Origin: Chloroflexi bacterium CFX4
GTDB taxonomy: Bacteria > Chloroflexota > Anaerolineae > Aggregatilineales > UBA2796
NCBI GenBank assembly: GCA_021404685.1
Contig: QWHC01000010.1
Span: 108,546-172,545 of the forward strand
Reading direction: 5' to 3'
DNA length: 64,000 nucleotides
A program made the translations under genes and the position numbers. The notes under the pieces are model-generated. The model ran no database searches. It saw nothing but the letters and a program-made list of their open reading frames with translations, and was not told the origin of the DNA. Below, in pieces: positions 34,301-43,334 of this stretch. Position 1 is the stretch's first letter. Each line of letters begins with the position of its first letter.

Positions 34301-34870
34301 GACGATCCATTGCGCTACATGATTGATCACCTGGAGGCAGTGCTGCGCCATAACCTAAACCAGTTCTTCGGTTGGCAGGAATTGGCAAACCTGCTCGAGG
34401 CGTGGCAGATCAGCCCTGAGCAGTTGGCAGCCCTTGATCGTCCGCTGTTGTTGCGCGTGCTGCGCGCCTTGATCCGTGAAGGTGTGCCGCTCCAACGGCA
34501 TGTTATCGAGGCAGTGCAGGGCGCAGCGTTTGACGCTGCGCTGCGTGCGGCGCGCCTGCGTTTACGCGAATACCTGCCGCTAGACCTGCCACGCTTCAGC
34601 TTGCCGCCTGAAACAGAGGCGCTCATCCGCCAATACATCGTGCAGGACGCGCACAGCTACCTAGTGATGCCGCCGAGCGCCGTTCAGGATGTTTTGGCGG
34701 CGCTGCGGGCGCTGCTGCCAACGGAAACGCCACGCGCTGCCCTGATCGTGGCTGATCCGCAAGTGCGCGCTGTTGTGCCGTTGATCACACTTTACGAATT
34801 CCCGTACCTTGCCGTGCTTTCACAGGAAGAACTTGCCGATGACCGAAATCTGGCTGCTGCTTCGGCTTGA
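31331..34870 (+). CDS. TIR-like / TPR-repeat / FHIPEP (FlhA C-domain-like) protein
   Basis: A 1179-residue soluble protein with three parts. Residues 1-85 look like a short TIR domain: MNIYLSFAPEDALFAQLV, FFALITPRYAEN, then SAER with Glu58 at the place of the NADase glutamate, and ITVLLLEG. It is compact and may be inactive. Residues about 105-840 are tandem TPRs (LERALxLAPNxPLAQ-type helices). Residues about 860-1179 resemble the cytoplasmic domain of FlhA/InvA: LLERYLPEMRARIAE, HPLSRVRGAW, MIDHLEAVLRHNLNQFFG, VLRALIREGVPL, and VADPQVRAVVPLITLYEFP followed by LAVLSQEEL. The membrane half of FlhA is missing. It overlaps the CHAT gene by 4 nt and the next gene by 32 nt. Confidence 0.75.
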   Translation: MNIYLSFAPEDALFAQLVRAALSGYTLYSGEISQIATADQFFALITPRYAENLICSAERRAAQAHDVPITVLLLEGDHIPPELSDAPKRSLDRLWRDFLEKFRTALHLPDPTVAALVGEGRALVSSAPDLAHERLEQALRLAPNDPLAQAALGDYFRSTGDAARARECYREALALAPESPDAHIGLGLLAETERAWTRADDHYADALSALGANAATLAELRQFNRPQSGNLYLQAVRTLRRTDLEAARRAADLALEHGVRDGTAYPERIAYRLRAEVLESLDERTAAAESYFEAGKRFLWLNQYAVAAELLRAARRLQPDHALACWFLANALLGVAALPDYPYVREDMLQESERALHDGLAQRLPTAEEAWVYDVRAIQCENRAKLPDEDAEMLRWQAITYLERGLVLRDDDAYRWQALNRAYRALELERLAMDAARRAAELGDDSALEDSIVTLTNAAQYQEVLPLLERFRAKQPSLWAEAVQAYIYVQQDQPTQALPLIAHVIEAAERLDAWYLGVRADAYRLMGEYERAADTYRYLWEQRDAPIYAADGALCGWAGYFLGEAATALPYLERALTQDTESDAYLYANLGQAYLALADFEQAQAAFQHAAERMTNAQQHYQFTRLDLPTSRRLSEGWEHGETARAILDQFEARLGERLAEIAQPQPLIAILEALDFPQDGSWQFIGQQASLARLYAEQGQPQAAALCYQRLLPETERFPEAAGCLSDSVEALLKEADDRFKEGEADAALESYRALAEFLPEDSAFQGELRARIACVRLVQGKPHTAEFNAALKRFKAAEVPSVGAALAKACLALAKDVAFVWQLARVGETLPPLATADFSAALLSYLERTFRLPAPNTQTFPLVVPIILELSPTLLNPDGSPPPSLLERYLPEMRARIAESSGVQVPGVRLRANSALPQDAYLIMLEEVPTVVDLLPAGALFCEEAPDTLRVAGISILHEAIHPLSRVRGAWINASDASRARMLRLNLLDDPLRYMIDHLEAVLRHNLNQFFGWQELANLLEAWQISPEQLAALDRPLLLRVLRALIREGVPLQRHVIEAVQGAAFDAALRAARLRLREYLPLDLPRFSLPPETEALIRQYIVQDAHSYLVMPPSAVQDVLAALRALLPTETPRAALIVADPQVRAVVPLITLYEFPYLAVLSQEELADDRNLAAASA

Positions 34871-36449
34871 CCATTCGCTGCGCGCCGACCTAGATGAGGC
34901 GGCACTTGTTGAGGCTGCCCAAACGGCGGCTCAGGCGATCTGTGATCAATTGGGCTTGCCCGCCACGGCGCACCTTCAGGTTGAGCGCGCCGAATTGCCG
35001 CACGGCATCGCTGAGCTGTGGGTGGATGGGGCGCGCTGCCGCCACGCCGATAGCCTTGAAGGGCAGCTTTTCAGCGCTTTGCGCGGCAGCTTGTACACGC
35101 CAAGCACACGCGCCGCGCTTTCGGCATGGCTGGCGGAACAGCCCGAACGCCTGCCAACCTTTCTGAACGCGTTCACGGCTGCCGCGCTGAGCAGCCACGC
35201 CGATCTGCTGCTGACTGAGCCTGTTGCCGCCGCTTACCGCGATAAGCTGCCCGATTCGTTCACGCGCTATCCTGTGTCCACTGTGCGCGCCGTGCTGCTG
35301 CCGCTCTTGGCGCTGCGCGTCTCGCTCAAGGATCACGCCCGCGTTGCCGAGCTGCTTGCAGCAGGGGACAGTGAGACAAGCGAGGCGCTCTTTGCCGCGC
35401 TGCGTCCGCAGCAGTTGGCGATAAGCTGCTCTGGCGAGACGCTGCGCGAGCTGACTCAGAACGCGGCTGAGGACGAACACGCCTTCTTCGACATGCTGCG
35501 CGATGGTATGTTCTACGAGCTAGGCGTGCATTATCCGTCCTTCAGCTTTGCACCGGATGACAGCCTGCCGCTAGGCAGCTTCGAGCTGCACCTGAACGAC
35601 CTGCCCTCAGTGGCATGGCAAGGGCTAAGCGCTGATCAGGTCTTGGTGAATGCCACACCCGATGACCTGCGGCGGTATGGCATTCCTTCGCAGCCCGCCT
35701 ATAATCCTGCCAATGGGCGCACGGTTGCCCTCGCCCACCGCGCCGATGCAGCCGCAATCCGTGCCGATGGCTTCCACCTCTGGACGCCTTTCGGCTACTT
35801 GATCCTGAATATTAGCAGCTTGCTGCGCCGCCATAGCGCCTTGTTCGTCTGCCAGAATGTGGCTGCCCGTGCGCTGGATCAGATTGAACTTGCCTTCCCT
35901 GCCCTCAGCGAAGTGGCACGCCAACACAGCACGCCTGCCAGCTTTGCGCGCCTGCTGCGTGCGCTGTTGGCGGAAAACGTCAGCGTGCGAAACACACGCC
36001 TTATCCTAGAGAGCCTGAGCGCTTACGCCTATGTGCTGGTGCCGCCCGATCAGATCGCCTTTGATGATCGCCTGCACGTCAGCGCGCCGCCGCGCCACGA
36101 AGCAGGCTTGTTGGCACACATTCGGACGCGCCTGAGCCACCAACTGACGCACCAAGCAGCGCGTGGGCGCGGCACACTTGAAATCTACCTGCTGGCGCCA
36201 GAGCTTGAACAAATTATCTTGCAGAATGACGCACGAGCGCGTGAGGTGCTGCTGAAATTCTTGCGCGCCAAGATCGCAGCGCTGCCACCTGATCAGCCGC
36301 CGACGCTGCTTACCACCACCGACGTGCGCGCTGGCGTCCGTGCGCTGATCGGCATGGAACTGCCACAGGTGCGCGTTTTGGCGTACCAAGAATTGGTGAC
36401 GGAAGTGACCCTGCTGCCTGTCGAGCGCATTATGCTAGATGAATTCTAG
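34839..36449 (+). CDS. Soluble FHIPEP (FlhA C-domain-like) protein
   Basis: A 536-residue protein without TM helices. From about residue 215 to the end it follows the cytoplasmic domain of FlhA: FYELGVHYPSFSFAPDDSLP, a variable strand region, FHLWTPFGYLILN, SARDP-like helices (LLRRHSALFVCQNVAARAL), FARLLRALLAENVSVRNTRL (the VSIRN signature), LEIYLLAPELEQII, and TLLTTTDVRAGVRALIG ending MELPQVRVLAYQEL. Residues 1-200 are helical and may hold a second, worn copy (LLPLLALRVSLKDHARV). ATG 34839 lies 10 nt after AGGAAG inside the preceding gene. No flagellar or type III genes are near, so it is probably a scaffold that pairs with the FHIPEP tail of its neighbour. Confidence 0.78.
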   Translation: MTEIWLLLRLDHSLRADLDEAALVEAAQTAAQAICDQLGLPATAHLQVERAELPHGIAELWVDGARCRHADSLEGQLFSALRGSLYTPSTRAALSAWLAEQPERLPTFLNAFTAAALSSHADLLLTEPVAAAYRDKLPDSFTRYPVSTVRAVLLPLLALRVSLKDHARVAELLAAGDSETSEALFAALRPQQLAISCSGETLRELTQNAAEDEHAFFDMLRDGMFYELGVHYPSFSFAPDDSLPLGSFELHLNDLPSVAWQGLSADQVLVNATPDDLRRYGIPSQPAYNPANGRTVALAHRADAAAIRADGFHLWTPFGYLILNISSLLRRHSALFVCQNVAARALDQIELAFPALSEVARQHSTPASFARLLRALLAENVSVRNTRLILESLSAYAYVLVPPDQIAFDDRLHVSAPPRHEAGLLAHIRTRLSHQLTHQAARGRGTLEIYLLAPELEQIILQNDARAREVLLKFLRAKIAALPPDQPPTLLTTTDVRAGVRALIGMELPQVRVLAYQELVTEVTLLPVERIMLDEF

Positions 36450-36519
36450 ACAATCATTCGCCAAACCTTAGACGTTGTGCTAAACTTCACGAAATGGTGA
36501 CCAACAACGGTGAGGCAGT

Positions 36520-38040
36520 ATGGCGAAACAAGCGCGTGTGGTAGTGATCGGTGCAGGTGTTGGCGGCGTGACGGCGGCGGCGCTTTTAGCGCGGGAAGGC
36601 TTTGCGGTCACCGTGCTGGAGGCGCACGTTTATCCCGGCGGCTGTGCCGGGACGTTCTACCACAAGGGCTACCGCTTTGATGCAGGCGCAACGCTTGCTG
36701 GCGGCTTCCAGCAGGGCGGTCCGCACCAGATCGCGGGCGACTTGCTGGGCATTCAGTGGCAGATCGAGCGCGTTGAGCCGGCCTGGGTGATTCACTTGCC
36801 CGAACGCAGCATCACACGCTGGGGCGAGGAGGCACAGTGGCGCGACGAACGCGCCGCCAAACTGCCCGAACTGCGCCACTTCTGGGGCGTGCAAGAGCGC
36901 GCTGCTGAGTCGGCATGGCAGTTTGCGGCACGCTTACCCGAATTTCCGCCCGCCTCGCTGGGCGATGTGGCACGGCTTGCCACCAAAATCCGCCCCAACC
37001 TGCTCCCGATCAGCCCGCTGGCGTTGATGAGCATGGGACAGTTGCTGAATGTGCTAGGCGTGCGCGAGCCAAACGCACGCACCTTCATTGATGCCCAACT
37101 GCTGATCAGCGCCCAGACGACCAGCCAACACGCCAACGCGCTCTACGGCGCAATCGCGGTGGATTTGCCGCGTGTGGGCGTTTATCATCCCCGCGGCGGC
37201 ATTGGCAACCTTGCCCGTCAGGTTGGCGAAGCGCTGACCGCGCACGGCGGACGCCTGATCTACCGCCACGCCGTCACCAAAATTGTGCGCCGCGCCGATA
37301 AAACCTTCCTGCTGCACACCAACAAGGGCAACACCTTTGAGGCAGAGATTGTGCTGGCAAACCTGACGCCGTGGGCGCTTGCCGATCTGCTTGGCGAAGG
37401 GGCGCCGCCCGCTTTGCAGCGTGAGGTGCAGGCGCGTCCGAGTACGTGGGGCGCCTTCACGCTCTACTTGGGCGTGCCAAATGAAGCGTTGCCCACACAG
37501 GCAGAGCATTTCCAAGTGGTGCAGGCGTTAGAGCAGCCGCTGGGCGAAGGCAACTCGGTGTTCGTCTCGATGAGCAGCCCGCACGATACGGAACGCGCAC
37601 CGCAAGGAATGCGCGCCGTCACCCTCTCCACCCATACGGCGATTGCGCCGTGGTGGGCGCTGCGCGAAAGTGACCCTGAAGGCTATCAGCGGCGCGTTGA
37701 GCAGTACCGCGATAAGCTGCTGGACGCTGCCGAGCGCGTCATCCCGAACGTGCGGCAGGCTGCCAAGCTGATCTTGCCCGGCACACCGTCTGCCTTCTAC
37801 CGCTTCACACGGCGTCCCGGCGGCATGGTGGGCGGCTTCCCACTGACCAGCTTGTTCAAGGTGCGCGGTCCGCAGACGGGCATTGAGAACCTGTGGTTGG
37901 TTGGCGATAGCATCTTTCCCGGTCAGAGTACGGCAGGCGTGACCGCCGGCGCGCTGCGTGTGGCAGCAGAGGTGGCGCGCAGCGTAGCATACCAACGGCG
38001 CGCCTTTCCAACGCCGCGCCGCGCCGAGAGCATCGGTTAG
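36520..38040 (+). CDS. CrtI/CrtISO-like FAD-dependent oxidoreductase
   Basis: A 506-residue flavoprotein. The N-terminus has a Rossmann dinucleotide fold (VVVIGAGVGGVTAAALLA) with GGCAGTF and FDAGATL, as in phytoene desaturase and carotenoid isomerase families. The C-terminus has the second FAD motif GIENLWLVGDSIFPGQSTAGV. It probably acts on a carotenoid or other hydrophobic polyene, but no other carotenoid gene is present, so the substrate is unknown. It starts 70 nt after the FHIPEP gene with GAGG as ribosome site. It may be independent of that unit. The last 4 nt overlap the convergent pseudouridine synthase gene. Confidence 0.85.
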   Translation: MAKQARVVVIGAGVGGVTAAALLAREGFAVTVLEAHVYPGGCAGTFYHKGYRFDAGATLAGGFQQGGPHQIAGDLLGIQWQIERVEPAWVIHLPERSITRWGEEAQWRDERAAKLPELRHFWGVQERAAESAWQFAARLPEFPPASLGDVARLATKIRPNLLPISPLALMSMGQLLNVLGVREPNARTFIDAQLLISAQTTSQHANALYGAIAVDLPRVGVYHPRGGIGNLARQVGEALTAHGGRLIYRHAVTKIVRRADKTFLLHTNKGNTFEAEIVLANLTPWALADLLGEGAPPALQREVQARPSTWGAFTLYLGVPNEALPTQAEHFQVVQALEQPLGEGNSVFVSMSSPHDTERAPQGMRAVTLSTHTAIAPWWALRESDPEGYQRRVEQYRDKLLDAAERVIPNVRQAAKLILPGTPSAFYRFTRRPGGMVGGFPLTSLFKVRGPQTGIENLWLVGDSIFPGQSTAGVTAGALRVAAEVARSVAYQRRAFPTPRRAESIG

Positions 38041-38990
38041 GCTTGTGCGGCGCGCAGCCCCTCAAGCACGCGCTCTAGCTCAGGCGGCAGCGGTGCTTGC
38101 ACGCTGATCCGTGCGCCTGCCATGCTGCGGAAGGTGAGCGATTCGGCGTGCAGGAAGTGCCGATTGATCCGCAGTGTTGGTTTGCGCCTGCCATAGACGG
38201 TATCACCGACGATGGGGCAGTTGATGAACGCCAAATGGACGCGGATTTGATGGGTGCGCCCGCTTTTGGGCAGCACCTCTAACAAGCTATGCTGCGGGAA
38301 GCGCTCTAGGACGTTGAAGTAGGAGATTGCCTCGCGCCCGCCGCGATGGGCAGAGAAGATCGCCATCTGCTTGCGCTTATTCGGATCGCGCCCGATGGGT
38401 GCGTTAATCTCGCCGCTGCTGGTGTTTGGCGCGCCTTCCACAAGGGCAAGATAGCGCTTTTGAATGGTGCGCGCTGCGAACTGCGCCATCAGGTGCAGGC
38501 GTGCGGCTTCCGTCAGCGCCACAAGGATCACGCCAGAGGTATCTTTATCCAGCCGATGGACAATGCCGGCACGGTTTTCGCCGCCAACAGACGCCACCTG
38601 CGGATAGCGCGCTAAGAGCGCATTGACCAGTGTGCCGCTGCTATGCCCAACGGCAGGATGCACGACCATCGCGGCAGGCTTATCTATCGCCACGATCTGA
38701 TCATCTTCGTAGAGGACGTGCAGCGGCATTGATTCAGGCTGCACGTCGGCGTTGGCGTCGGGCGGCGCAATGATCGATTCGGCAAGCTGCGCGGCAACCT
38801 GATCGCCTGCTTCAAGGCGGTAGGAAGGCTTCTCTGCCTTGCCGTTAACCGCCACAAAGCCTTCTTTGATCAACTGCTGAACGCGCACCCGTGAAAGCAC
38901 AATGCCCTGCGCGGCAAGCTGATCGGTTAGGAATTTATCGAGCCGTTCGCCAACTTCAAGGTCAGCGGGCGTGAAAGTGTGTGTTTGCAT
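38037..38990 (-). CDS. RluA-family 23S rRNA pseudouridine synthase (RluD-like)
   Basis: A 317-residue enzyme with an S4 RNA-binding domain (ERLDKFLTDQL, residues about 15-75) and the RluA catalytic domain. The signature HRLDKDTSGVILVA (about 146-159) holds the nucleophilic Asp148, followed by KRYLALVEG, and KSGRTHQIRVHLAFINCPIVGD. It isomerises uridines in 23S rRNA; RluD-type proteins modify helix 69, but the exact site cannot be read from sequence. The ATG at 38990 sits 6 nt after a perfect TATAAT, so the mRNA is probably leaderless. It is downstream of manA. Confidence 0.92.
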   Translation of the reverse strand: MQTHTFTPADLEVGERLDKFLTDQLAAQGIVLSRVRVQQLIKEGFVAVNGKAEKPSYRLEAGDQVAAQLAESIIAPPDANADVQPESMPLHVLYEDDQIVAIDKPAAMVVHPAVGHSSGTLVNALLARYPQVASVGGENRAGIVHRLDKDTSGVILVALTEAARLHLMAQFAARTIQKRYLALVEGAPNTSSGEINAPIGRDPNKRKQMAIFSAHRGGREAISYFNVLERFPQHSLLEVLPKSGRTHQIRVHLAFINCPIVGDTVYGRRKPTLRINRHFLHAESLTFRSMAGARISVQAPLPPELERVLEGLRAAQA

Positions 38991-38996
38991 GGATGC

Positions 38997-39005
38997 ATTA
39001 TAACA
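38997..39005 (-). promoter_or_regulatory. Extended -10 promoter for the pseudouridine synthase gene (leaderless)
   Basis: On the minus strand TGT-TATAAT (39005-38997) is followed by six bases (GCATCC) and the ATG at 38990. It is an extended -10 with a weak -35, located between the manA stop and the rluA-type start. Confidence 0.6.
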
Positions 39006-39010
39006 CAGCC

Positions 39011-40042
39011 CTAAAGCACGACGGCACGCCCTAAGGCGCCTTCGGAGGCGATTAGCACTTCAGCGGGCTGGCTGCCAAGCGCCGTCATGAAGAAATCGGC
39101 ACGGGCTGGCACAAAGACGGACGTGCCTGCCGTGGCAACCACAGTGCGCGAGGCATCTTTGCCCATCGCGGCGGAGACATCCAACGTGCCATTGATCACG
39201 GTGAGCAGGTGCGCTTTGCCGTCATAGGTGATCTTCAAGCGTGTTTGGGGCGGCAGGCTGAAGCGTCTCAAGCTGAAATACTGCCCTTCGATCAGCCTTG
39301 CATAAGTAATGCCACCCTCAACCTCATGGACTGTGTATGGCACTTTGGCGGGCGGATTGACCTCAAAGCGGGTGCATTGAAGCGCCTTTTCAAGGTGCAG
39401 CGGGCGCGGCTTGCCATCCAAGCCCATCCGATCCCAATCATAGACGCGGTAGGTGGTGTCGCTGGTCTGTTGCAGTTCGTAGAGCAAAATGCCGGGCCCG
39501 ATGGCGTGCATCATGCCGGCTGGCACATGGATAAAATCGCCCGCTTGGACAGGCACAAATTGCAGATAGTCGCGGGCGCGCCCTTCGGCGATGGCACGGC
39601 TGAACTCTTGCGCGTTGGTTGGCTGCGAAAAGCCGTAGATAAGCTGTGCGTTGGGCGCGGCATCCACAATGTACCAACACTCGGTTTTGCCGCGTGGTTC
39701 GCCTTCAAGCTGCCTGGCAAGCGCATCATCGGGATGCACCTGCACCGAGAGCCAGTCTTGCGCGTCCAGGAATTTGATCAAGAGCGGAAATTCGCTCTCA
39801 GCATTTGGGTTGCCCGTCATCGCTTCGGGAAATTCGCGGATGAGCTGACCGAGCGCTTTGCCGCTATCCTCGCCGTTGGCGATGTGGTTGCGCCAGAAAA
39901 TCTCCCACGATTCGCCGTATGGCTCATCGGTTGGCAGCCGCTTGCCCAGCCGCGTTGCAAGCTGCCTGCCGCCCCATACTTTCACGTGCAGCGAAGGTTC
40001 AAACAGCAGCGGATAAAACCATTTGCTGGGTTGCCCAAACAT
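39011..40042 (-). CDS. manA: Class I mannose-6-phosphate isomerase
   Basis: A 343-residue zinc enzyme interconverting mannose-6-phosphate and fructose-6-phosphate, feeding GDP-mannose and glycan synthesis. Signatures are FPLLIKFLDAQDWLSVQVHPDD (given here in part: QVHPDD, with metal-binding Gln and His), GKTECWYI and HVPAGMMHAIGPG in the cupin core. Length and order match the short bacterial ManA type. The ATG at 40042 follows GAAAGGT. It stands in a minus-strand series with the small membrane protein and secA upstream. The product is relevant to the membrane glycosyltransferases in this region. Confidence 0.92.
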   Translation of the reverse strand: MFGQPSKWFYPLLFEPSLHVKVWGGRQLATRLGKRLPTDEPYGESWEIFWRNHIANGEDSGKALGQLIREFPEAMTGNPNAESEFPLLIKFLDAQDWLSVQVHPDDALARQLEGEPRGKTECWYIVDAAPNAQLIYGFSQPTNAQEFSRAIAEGRARDYLQFVPVQAGDFIHVPAGMMHAIGPGILLYELQQTSDTTYRVYDWDRMGLDGKPRPLHLEKALQCTRFEVNPPAKVPYTVHEVEGGITYARLIEGQYFSLRRFSLPPQTRLKITYDGKAHLLTVINGTLDVSAAMGKDASRTVVATAGTSVFVPARADFFMTALGSQPAEVLIASEGALGRAVVL

Positions 40043-40070
40043 TTTAAATCTACCTTTCTCATAATAAAGC

Positions 40071-40355
40071 TCAGCGCAGCGTCATTTTACGATAGAGCAT
40101 GAAGCAAAAGACGCTCAGGATGCTGCCGCCCACAAAGGCAAGCCCGTAAACAAGAGGATTGCCTTCGGGTGCGCTTGCCACCTGTGCCGCCGCGCCTGTA
40201 AAGCACAGGATCGGCAGCAGCAGCAGGCGGTAGTGCGTGCGCTTGCCCGAAAGGCGCTCGAAAAAGCGCGCAATCAGCAGCAGCAGCAGCAAGAGCAGCG
40301 TCAGTAACAGCCAGGTGAGCGCTGTTAGCAAGGAGTGCAGGGCAAGGCTGTCCAC
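40071..40355 (-). CDS. Small membrane protein of unknown function
   Basis: A 94-residue protein with a GTG start at 40355 and three hydrophobic stretches, about residues 9-29 (a Leu-only run), 43-57 and 67-86, separated by a basic loop (RFFERLSGKRTHYR). It resembles no named family. It lies between secA and manA, 25 nt after the secA stop and 28 nt before the manA start, in the same direction. The good coding frame and clear TM pattern favour a real gene. Confidence 0.6.
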   Translation of the reverse strand: MDSLALHSLLTALTWLLLTLLLLLLLLIARFFERLSGKRTHYRLLLLPILCFTGAAAQVASAPEGNPLVYGLAFVGGSILSVFCFMLYRKMTLR

Positions 40356-40380
40356 AGGGAAGGCTTCTATTCAATCATGG

Positions 40381-43317
40381 TTAACGGCGGCGCTTCAGCG
40401 TCTTTTTAACCTCGCTCTGATCGACAACGGCGCGCTGCTGTTGAATGATTGGGTAGTGGCAATTCTTATACTTCTTGCCACTGCCACACGGGCATGGATC
40501 ATTCCGTCCGGTCTTGCTCCACACATCAGCGCGGTCAGGTTCGGGCGCACTTTCGCGCACGGGCTGCGGGCGCGCTGCGGGCTTAGGCGCGTCGTAGGCA
40601 CTGATGGAAGCGTGTGAAGCGCGCACATTCTTAGCGCCAATGGTGTTGGGTGTGCCATTGGTGGCTTTGCCGGTGGGCAGCGCCGCGGTCTGCGGCTGCA
40701 CTTCGATCCGCAGCACAGTCCGCACGATGCCGCGCCGAATCTCAGCTTGGAGCGCCGTCCACATCTGGAACGACTCGCGCTTGTATTCCACCAACGGATC
40801 ACGGTTGCCAATCGCCACCGACCAAATGCCTTCGCGCAACATGTCCAGATCGGTGAGGTGGCGCACCCAAAGCTGATCCATCGTGAATAGAATCACATCG
40901 CGCTCGAGCTGGCGCATGGCGTCTGCGTTGCGGGCAGCGGTGACGGCTGCCTCAATGCCGTTGTAGACTTCCAGCGCGCCTTTGGTCAGCTCCAGCACGA
41001 TCTCGTCTTCTTCTTTATCTATCCAATTGGCGGGCTGAATCCAGGCGGGGACAGGGAAGATCGCCAAGGCAGCGCGGTAGAGATCATCGGGATTCCAAGC
41101 GCCCTCATCATCGCTATCCGGCGGCACTTCGGTATAGTGTTCGTCCACAAGTGCCGTCATCTCGTCGGCGATCCACTTTTCGATCTGTTCGCGCAGATTA
41201 GGCGTTTCCAACACCTGCTGGCGCTGTTTGTAGATCACTTCACGCTGCTTGTTAACCACATCGTCGTATTCCAGCACGCGCTTGCGAATATCGAAGTTGT
41301 AGCCTTCAATGCGAATCTGGGCTTGTTGAATAGAGGATGAGATGATCGGATTTTTGATCGGCTCATCTTCAGGCATCCGCAGCGTTTTCATCAAGTTCTT
41401 GACGCGCTCGCCGCCGAAACGCCGCATCAGGTCATCCTCTAGCGAGAGGTAGAACTGCGACTCGCCCGGATCGCCCTGGCGCCCTGAACGCCCGCGCAAC
41501 TGGTTATCAATGCGGCGTGCCTCGTGGCGCTCCGTGCCGATGACGTACAAGCCGCCGGCTTGCACCACGATCTCACGGTCGTGCTTGCACTCTGCCTTTG
41601 CCTGCTCTAGGGCAGTTTGCCACTGCTGTGGCGTTGCCTCTGTGATGTCCACGCCTTGCTTACGCAGTTTTTCACGGGCAACGCCTTCAGGGTTGCCGCC
41701 CAGCAGAATGTCCACACCGCGCCCTGCCATGTTGGTCGCAATCGTCACGGCGCTCGGTCTGCCCGCTTGCGAGATGATGATCGCCTCACGCTCATGCTGT
41801 TTGGCGTTCAGCACATTATGCGGAATACCCGCCCGATCCAGCAGTTTGCTCAGGCGTTCGCTGGTCTCGATGGCAACCGTGCCGATCAAGATGGGCTGTT
41901 TGCGTGCGTGGCGCTCTTTAATATCGCGCAGGATGGCATCCCACTTGGCGCGCTCGTTCATAAAGACCAAGTCCTCTTGGTCAACACGGATGTTGGGCAA
42001 ATGGGTTGGAATTGCCACCACTTCCAGCTTGTAGATTTGCCAGAATTCATCCGCCTCAGTCAGCGCGGTACCCGTCATGCCGCCCAATTTTTCGTACAGG
42101 CGGAAGTAGTTCTGAAAAGTGACTGTGGCAAGCGTCATGTTCTCGCGCTGAACGGTGACGCCTTCCTTCGCCTCGATTGCCTGATGCAAGCCCTCGGAGA
42201 AGCGCCGTCCATACATGGCGCGCCCGGTGAACTCATCCACGATGATGACCTGCCCACCTTCGACCATGTAATCCTTATCACGCTCGTAGATGACCTGTGC
42301 GCGCAGGCTGTTATCGAGGTAAGGAATCATCTCCGAATTTTCGGGCGCGTAGAGTTCGTTGCCTTGCAGCAGGTTGGCGCGCCGCAAGCGCTGCTCAATC
42401 TTTTCTGTGCCTTGTTCGGTCAGAAAGACGGTGCGCGTTTTCGGGTCTTCCACATAGTCGCCATCCGGCGCTTTCTCCGCGATGCTCTCCTCGCTGCTCG
42501 GCTTGAGATCGCGCACCAGCTTGGCAAAGAGCTGATAGTATTCACGCGGCTGTTCGGCAACGCCAGAGATGATCAGCGGCGTGCGCGCCTCGTCAATCAG
42601 GATGTTATCCACTTCGTCCACAATGGCGTAGGCATGCCCGCGCTGCACCATTTCTTCAGGCGTCCGCACCATGTTATCGCGCAGATAGTCAAAGCCGAAC
42701 TCGTTGTTGGTGCCGTAGGTAATATCGGCGGCGTATGCCTCACGGCGCGAGATTGGGCGCAGATTTTGGTAGCGATCATCATCGCTGCTGAAGGTCGGAT
42801 CGTAGAGGAACGAGCCGCGTGTCGGGTCGGCAGCCGCGTTCTGAATGACGGCGGCGCGCAAACCGAGCAGGTGATAAATAGCGCCCATCGTCTGCAAGCC
42901 GAACTTGCTCAGATAGTCGTTCGGCGTCACCAAATGGGCGCCCTTGCCGCCTAAGGCGTTTAGGTAGAGCGGCAGCGTGGCAACCAGCGTTTTACCTTCA
43001 CCCGTTTTCATCTCGGCAATTTTGCCGTCATGCAGCACCATGCCACCGATGAGCTGCACATCATATGGGCGCAAGCCAATGGCGCGCACCGAGGCTTCCC
43101 GCACGACGGCGAACGCCTCTGGCATCAGATCATCCAGTTCTTCGCCATCCGCCAAGCGCTGGCGGAATTCTTCAGTCTTGGCGCGCAGTTGATCGTTGGT
43201 GAGCGCCTTCACATCCGCTTCGAGTGCGTTGATAACTTTCACGACCTCACGGTAGCGCTTCAGATCGCGCTCGTTCGGATCGCCAAAGATGCTTTTGAGC
43301 AGTTTCTTCATGACCAT
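40381..43317 (-). CDS. secA: Preprotein translocase ATPase SecA
   Basis: A 978-residue motor that pushes precursors through SecYEG. Visible parts are the N-terminal [19 protein letters not shown]-motif, Walker A (MKTGEGKTL, about 105-112), [20 protein letters not shown] (DEAD-like, in part), preprotein cross-linking region, [14 protein letters not shown], and [12 protein letters not shown] (arginine finger region). The end is an SEC-C zinc knuckle, [13 protein letters not shown]. The start at 43317 (MVMKKLLK) is preferred as it lies about 10 nt after GGAGG; ATG 43311 is also possible. It is full length and apparently the only SecA in view. Confidence 0.97.
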   Translation of the reverse strand: MVMKKLLKSIFGDPNERDLKRYREVVKVINALEADVKALTNDQLRAKTEEFRQRLADGEELDDLMPEAFAVVREASVRAIGLRPYDVQLIGGMVLHDGKIAEMKTGEGKTLVATLPLYLNALGGKGAHLVTPNDYLSKFGLQTMGAIYHLLGLRAAVIQNAAADPTRGSFLYDPTFSSDDDRYQNLRPISRREAYAADITYGTNNEFGFDYLRDNMVRTPEEMVQRGHAYAIVDEVDNILIDEARTPLIISGVAEQPREYYQLFAKLVRDLKPSSEESIAEKAPDGDYVEDPKTRTVFLTEQGTEKIEQRLRRANLLQGNELYAPENSEMIPYLDNSLRAQVIYERDKDYMVEGGQVIIVDEFTGRAMYGRRFSEGLHQAIEAKEGVTVQRENMTLATVTFQNYFRLYEKLGGMTGTALTEADEFWQIYKLEVVAIPTHLPNIRVDQEDLVFMNERAKWDAILRDIKERHARKQPILIGTVAIETSERLSKLLDRAGIPHNVLNAKQHEREAIIISQAGRPSAVTIATNMAGRGVDILLGGNPEGVAREKLRKQGVDITEATPQQWQTALEQAKAECKHDREIVVQAGGLYVIGTERHEARRIDNQLRGRSGRQGDPGESQFYLSLEDDLMRRFGGERVKNLMKTLRMPEDEPIKNPIISSSIQQAQIRIEGYNFDIRKRVLEYDDVVNKQREVIYKQRQQVLETPNLREQIEKWIADEMTALVDEHYTEVPPDSDDEGAWNPDDLYRAALAIFPVPAWIQPANWIDKEEDEIVLELTKGALEVYNGIEAAVTAARNADAMRQLERDVILFTMDQLWVRHLTDLDMLREGIWSVAIGNRDPLVEYKRESFQMWTALQAEIRRGIVRTVLRIEVQPQTAALPTGKATNGTPNTIGAKNVRASHASISAYDAPKPAARPQPVRESAPEPDRADVWSKTGRNDPCPCGSGKKYKNCHYPIIQQQRAVVDQSEVKKTLKRRR

Positions 43318-43334
43318 ACGACAAAACACCTCCA

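Noticed and set aside
31331..36449. A flagellar or type III secretion locus
   Set aside because: Only the cytoplasmic FlhA-like domain is present; there are no TM export-gate parts, ATPase, ring or needle genes.
41617..42954. A 445-codon plus-strand frame
   Set aside because: It is opposite the well-supported secA gene; long antisense frames are common in this GC-rich DNA.
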